In this document: piece by piece, positions 33,495 to 36,047 of the stretch
Layout: every line of letters begins with the position of its first letter
Numbering within the stretch: position 1 is the first letter of the stretch
Virus record (IMG/VR): IMGVR_UViG_3300046169_000105
Coordinates: 1-36,047 of that record
Source of the DNA: a virus
DNA length: 36,047 nucleotides
Reading direction: 5' to 3' (one strand)
Notes under the pieces: model-generated
What the model saw: only the letters and a program-made list of their open reading frames with translations
What the model was told of the DNA's origin: nothing
Databases searched by the model: none
Translations under genes and position numbers: made by a program

Positions 33495-34466
33495 ATGTTT
33501 AGATTTTATACTGAAAAGAAGTGGTTATTATGGAGTTGGATTGGTTCTGCAATAATCTTATCATCACTTTGGGTACAAGTACAAATTGATGTAAAAATAA
33601 ATGAATGGTTTGGGCAGTTTTACGACATGATCCAAAAAGCATTGGGAGAACCTAATGCAATCACAATCACAGAATATTGGGCTAGTTTAGGTAGTTTTAT
33701 ATACCTTGCCGCAATATATGTTGCAATCGCAGTTGCAATTAGTTTTTTCACCGCACATTTTCTATTCAGATGGCGAACTGCCATGGTAGAATGGTATCAC
33801 TCTGTATACGACAAGGCACGTACAATTGAAGGTGCAGCCCAGAGGGTACAAGAAGACACAATCAAATTCAGTCGAATTATGGAAAGTCTTGGAACTAGTT
33901 TCATAGAATCGATTATGGTTTTAGTGCAGTTTGTGCCTATTCTACTTGGACTGAGCATAGGCATTCCTGTCTTCTTCTTCGGAGATTGGCAGTATGGCCT
34001 TGTGACAGGTGCATTGGTTTGGAGCATTGGCGGCACATTATTTTTAGTTGGATTGGGTTGGTTGTTGCGTCTAGTAGGAGTAGAGTATGACCTACAAAAG
34101 AAAGAAGCAGCATATCGCAAGATATTAGTTATCGCAGAAGATGATGAAACTGTCAGGCCCAAGACAATCAATGAGTTGTTTCAAGATGTCAGAGGCATCC
34201 ATTTTAAATCATATATAAGATACCTATACTTTAATGTAGGCAGAGTAGCATATCTTCAGGCAAATGTATTGAGTGCATATGTATTTCTTGCTCCTGCGAT
34301 AGTTGCCGGTGCAGTCACACTAGGAGTGATGCAACAAATTATTCGCGCATTTGGTAGAGTAGAAGGTTCTATGCAATATCTATTAAAGGCTTGGCCAACT
34401 ATTATTGAATTGGCAAGTGTATACAAACGTCTAAGAGAATTCGAGAGACAAATTAAAGAGAAATAA
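33495..34466 (+). CDS. SbmA/BacA-like peptide transporter, 323 aa
   Basis: The sequence follows E. coli SbmA closely from its second membrane region onward: WFGQFYDMIQKAL, FLFRWRTAMVEWYH, IEGAAQRVQEDTIKFSR, KKEAAYRKILVIAEDDE, YLYFNVGRVAYLQ, IVAGAVTLGVMQQI and SVYKRLREFE. Members are homodimeric, proton-driven importers of peptides and peptide-like antibiotics in the inner membrane; they look like ABC membrane domains without an ATPase. The phage protein lacks about 80 N-terminal residues of the 406-aa E. coli protein (the first helix region) but keeps the conserved acidic cluster. AAGGGAAA precedes the ATG. Placed between a proton-channel-like pair and ClpP, it may import peptides for amino acid supply or alter the host's peptide sensitivity; this is inference. 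Confidence 0.93.
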   Translation: MFRFYTEKKWLLWSWIGSAIILSSLWVQVQIDVKINEWFGQFYDMIQKALGEPNAITITEYWASLGSFIYLAAIYVAIAVAISFFTAHFLFRWRTAMVEWYHSVYDKARTIEGAAQRVQEDTIKFSRIMESLGTSFIESIMVLVQFVPILLGLSIGIPVFFFGDWQYGLVTGALVWSIGGTLFLVGLGWLLRLVGVEYDLQKKEAAYRKILVIAEDDETVRPKTINELFQDVRGIHFKSYIRYLYFNVGRVAYLQANVLSAYVFLAPAIVAGAVTLGVMQQIIRAFGRVEGSMQYLLKAWPTIIELASVYKRLREFERQIKEK

Positions 34467-34468
34467 TA

Positions 34469-35134
34469 ATGGCTAAAAAGAATAAAAAAGTAAAAGAAGA
34501 AGAAGTCGAAGTCAAAACTATACTAATTCCAGACACAATCACACAGGTTCCCCCACAGGAACCTGTGCCACGTGATATGACGTTTGAGAAGCCTCCAGGC
34601 ACTGTTCTAAAAGAGAATGGTATTATCTTTATGGATAAGGAGTTCAATCAGGAAAACTGTATGCCCTTGGTGAAAATGATTATGGAGTATAATTTAATGC
34701 CTGCACCAAAGGCACCACCAATTATACACCTATACATAAATTCGCCTGGCGGCCAAGTTGCGTCTGCATTTCACTTAATTGATGTAATCAAACAGTCCAA
34801 GATACCAGTATATACATATGGTATGGGCTCAATTGCATCATGTGGGGTGTTGTTGATGATGAGTGGCGAAAAAGGTCATAGATATTTAACCCAAAACACA
34901 AGTATCATGTCGCATCAGTATAGTTGGGGTTCTGGCGGTAAAGAACATGAACTGTATGCAAAAATCAAACAGTTCGAAATTTCATCAGAGAAACTTATAG
35001 AACACTATAAGAAATGTACTGGTAAGAAGAAAGACTATATTAGAAAACACCTTTTACCAGAATCTGACATGTGGATGACGCCAGAAGAAGCAATTAAACA
35101 CGGTATTGCCGATAAAGTCATAGAAACTTATTGA
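34469..35134 (+). CDS. clpP: ClpP-like ATP-dependent protease subunit, 221 aa
   Basis: The ClpP fold is clear: INSPGGQVASAFHLID (residues 90-105), catalytic Ser124 in GMGSIASCGVLLMMSG, His149 in SIMSHQYSWG and Asp200 in ESDMWMTPEEAIKHGIAD. All three catalytic residues are present, so it is probably active. A charged N-terminal extension of about 45 residues (KKNKKVKEEEVEVKT, then PPQEPVPRD) replaces the usual short propeptide. No phage ClpX or ClpA is visible here, so it may join host unfoldases or process phage proteins. The gene starts 2 nt after the SbmA-like stop, and its own stop overlaps the next promoter. Confidence 0.94.
   Translation: MAKKNKKVKEEEVEVKTILIPDTITQVPPQEPVPRDMTFEKPPGTVLKENGIIFMDKEFNQENCMPLVKMIMEYNLMPAPKAPPIIHLYINSPGGQVASAFHLIDVIKQSKIPVYTYGMGSIASCGVLLMMSGEKGHRYLTQNTSIMSHQYSWGSGGKEHELYAKIKQFEISSEKLIEHYKKCTGKKKDYIRKHLLPESDMWMTPEEAIKHGIADKVIETY
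34542..34567 (+). repeat. Perfect 10-bp inverted repeat inside clpP
   Basis: CACAGGTTCC and GGAACCTGTG flank a 6-nt loop (CCCACA). It falls in codons 25-33, in the proline-rich N-terminal extension (VPPQEPVP). No T run follows, so it is not an intrinsic terminator. It may slow translation or protect the mRNA end. Confidence 0.8.
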
Positions 35135-35159
35135 CAAAACAGAATCATTAGTGTATATT
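35131..35159 (+). promoter_or_regulatory. Sigma70-type promoter TTGACA-N17-TATATT
   Basis: TTGACA at 35131-35136 overlaps the clpP stop codon, and TATATT lies at 35154-35159. Boxes and spacing equal those at 26198-26226. It would transcribe the coiled-coil gene, tRNA-Tyr, the AbrB-like gene and the SleB-type hydrolase. Confidence 0.88.
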
Positions 35160-35175
35160 AAGAAAGTAAATTGAA

Positions 35176-35343
35176 ATGGCACAGGAGTTAACAGAAAAAT
35201 TATCAGTAATTCTAGCTGAATTGAAACAGGTTATGGAAGAGCGAAAGATGCGAGTTGATGATCTCAGAAGAGAAATTGACGAAATAGAACAGCAAAACGT
35301 CGACCTAGAGAAACAAGTTTCGAGTCTGTTAGATTCATTCTAA
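35176..35343 (+). CDS. Small coiled-coil protein, 55 aa
   Basis: The ATG at 35176 follows the promoter by 16 nt, so the leader is very short. The product (MAQELTEKLSVILAELKQVM...LLDSF) is one continuous amphipathic helix with heptads (LRREIDEIEQQNVDLEKQVSSLL), so a dimeric coiled coil is expected. It ends 5 nt before the tRNA. No family recognised. The regular heptads and good codon structure support a real gene. Confidence 0.72.
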   Translation: MAQELTEKLSVILAELKQVMEERKMRVDDLRREIDEIEQQNVDLEKQVSSLLDSF

Positions 35344-35348
35344 TAAAA

Positions 35349-35432
35349 GGGTCGGATGCTACAAGGTGTGGCAGCGGACTGTAACTCCGCCGAGGAAACT
35401 CACGCATGGTTCGATTCCATGCCGGCCCACCA
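35349..35432 (+). tRNA. tRNA-Tyr (GTA), class II with encoded CCA
   Basis: The acceptor stem GGGTCGG pairs with CCGGCCC, with A as discriminator and CCA encoded at the end. The D stem is GCTA/TGGC and the anticodon stem GCGGA/TCCGC. The loop CTGTAAC has anticodon GTA at 35381-35383. The long variable arm is GAG-GAAA-CTC, and the T arm CATGG-TTCGATT-CCATG. The long variable arm is normal for bacterial tRNA-Tyr. It reads TAC and TAT, and Tyr is frequent in the fibre proteins of this window. Confidence 0.96.
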
Positions 35433-35447
35433 TAAAATGAGGTAGTA

Positions 35448-35720
35448 ATGAAAGAACCAGTATATGAAAAAGGTTATCCTTCCTTTGAGGCAGTCAATGG
35501 AGATGAACCACAAGAACGATATCACGAATACATGAAACGGCGTATGCGTGAAGAAGACGATAAGGCAAAATTTACGCTTACTGTAGAAAAAGATGGAGAG
35601 GAATTAGTTTTGCCCTTTCCTGTTGAGCTTCTCAATCAAATGGGTTGGGATATTGGTGATACATTGTTATGGGAGAGTACACAAGATGGTTATGTTAGCG
35701 TCCGTAAAAAAGAAGACTAA
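35448..35720 (+). CDS. AbrB/MazE-like small protein, 90 aa
   Basis: GAGGT lies 7 nt before the ATG. The N-terminal half is charged and helical (ERYHEYMKRRMREEDDKAKF). The C-terminal half (TLTVEKDGEELVLPFPVELL, then MGWDIGDTLLWESTQDGYVSV) follows the swapped-hairpin pattern of AbrB/MazE-type DNA-binding proteins, where a Gly-Trp-x-x-Gly-Asp turn is typical. Similar small proteins are common in marine T4-like phages. DNA binding is possible but unproven. Its 3' end overlaps the hydrolase gene by 35 nt in another frame. Confidence 0.75.
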   Translation: MKEPVYEKGYPSFEAVNGDEPQERYHEYMKRRMREEDDKAKFTLTVEKDGEELVLPFPVELLNQMGWDIGDTLLWESTQDGYVSVRKKED

Positions 35721-36047
35721 GATTGCTATTGCACTTGCATTGAATATTGGTATTGTTGCGAGCATAGGGGCGACATACTCTCAGGCATCTGAACCGTTTG
35801 CACACGAAAACGCTAGAGAACTAGAATGTGTTGCACTGAACATCTACTACGAAACCAGAGGCGTGTCTCTAGCAGACGCTATGGCAGTCTCAGACGTTGT
35901 TTTAAATAGAGTTTTGAGTACGAAGTATCCTAATACAATGTGTGAAGTAGTGAGACAAGGACATAAGAATTCTGATGGTTCTATGAAGAGAAACAAATGT
36001 CAATTCTCTTGGTATTGTGATGGCAAATCTGATGTACCAAAAGACAT
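35686..36047 (+). CDS. SleB-type cell-wall hydrolase with signal peptide (cut by window edge)
   Basis: The gene starts at the ATG at 35686 with GGGAGAG about 9 nt upstream (another ATG follows at 35692) and runs off the window after 120 codons. Residues 1-38 carry a basic N-terminus (VKKKTK), a hydrophobic core (IAIALALNIGIVASIG) and a cleavage-like site (TYSQA). The section LECVALNIYYETRGVSLADAM with VVLNRVLS and KCQFSWYCDG fits the SleB/hydrolase-2 family, in which the Glu of the ExR-like YYETRG motif is catalytic. It is probably the lysin, exported or tethered by its N-terminal helix. The C-terminus cannot be judged. Confidence 0.88.
   Translation, partial: MVMLASVKKKTKIAIALALNIGIVASIGATYSQASEPFAHENARELECVALNIYYETRGVSLADAMAVSDVVLNRVLSTKYPNTMCEVVRQGHKNSDGSMKRNKCQFSWYCDGKSDVPKD

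Noticed and set aside
34542-34567. Intrinsic terminator inside clpP
   Set aside because: The hairpin is perfect but has no following T run and lies early in an intact gene.
1-36047. Insertion sequences, integrase or attachment site
   Set aside because: No transposase, recombinase or terminal inverted repeats were seen. The tRNA gene is complete, and I saw no partial duplicate of its 3' end.

Overview
This 36 kb AT-rich window comes from the genome of a tailed double-stranded DNA phage, most likely a marine T4-like myovirus. The evidence is a long block of tail-fibre or adhesin genes with marine-phage signatures, such as modular N-termini of the type FPNSP...YNATTG.W, poly-Gly adhesin stretches and BNR/Asp-box and beta-propeller arrays. 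T4-type late promoter boxes (TATAAATA) precede the structural operons. The other strand carries tightly packed early-type genes including a MazG-like hydrolase, GMP reductase, ClpP, tRNA-Tyr and a SleB-type cell-wall hydrolase. The host cannot be fixed from sequence. SbmA, GMP reductase, a periplasmic COG3904-type protein and an ExbB/ExbD-like pair all point to a Gram-negative proteobacterium.

Left 26 kb (minus strand, 1-26155): surface proteins in three apparent late transcription units. Unit 1 starts at the TATAAATA box at 26183-26190 and holds a 916-aa fibre protein, an 81-aa protein, a Gly-rich gp38-like adhesin and a 187-aa unknown. Unit 2 starts at tandem TATAAATA boxes at 21764-21786 and holds a 3121-aa giant fibre protein with two cupredoxin-like modules and long internal repeats, then a 1341-aa propeller-repeat protein. 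Unit 3 starts at the box at 8322-8329 and holds a 191-aa poly-Gly protein, a 465-aa Asp-box protein, a 395-aa plus 1525-aa Asp-box protein split by a +1 frameshift, a 64-aa protein, and a fibre gene cut by the window edge.

Right 10 kb (plus strand, 26258-36047): mainly small genes behind consensus sigma70-type promoters (TTGACA, 17-nt spacer, TATATT/TATACT). Metabolic and takeover genes come first (MazG-like hydrolase, Api92-like protein, guaC, class 3 lipase), then small unknowns. One minus-strand gene encodes a secreted ClpP-fold protein and has its own TATAAATA box. Next is a membrane and proteolysis cluster: ExbB/MotA-like, ExbD/TolR-like, a two-helix membrane protein, an SbmA/BacA-like peptide transporter and a cytosolic ClpP. 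The window ends with a promoter, a coiled-coil protein, tRNA-Tyr(GTA), an AbrB-like protein and a signal-bearing SleB-type hydrolase.

The most unusual part is 30975-35134. A proton-channel-like pair, an extra membrane protein, a proton-driven peptide importer family member and two ClpP-fold proteins sit side by side in a phage genome. Their joint role is inference: remodelling of the envelope, or peptide import with proteolysis. The frameshifted fibre gene, the terminator overlaid on a promoter at 29451-29482 and the cupredoxin modules in the giant fibre also deserve a second look.
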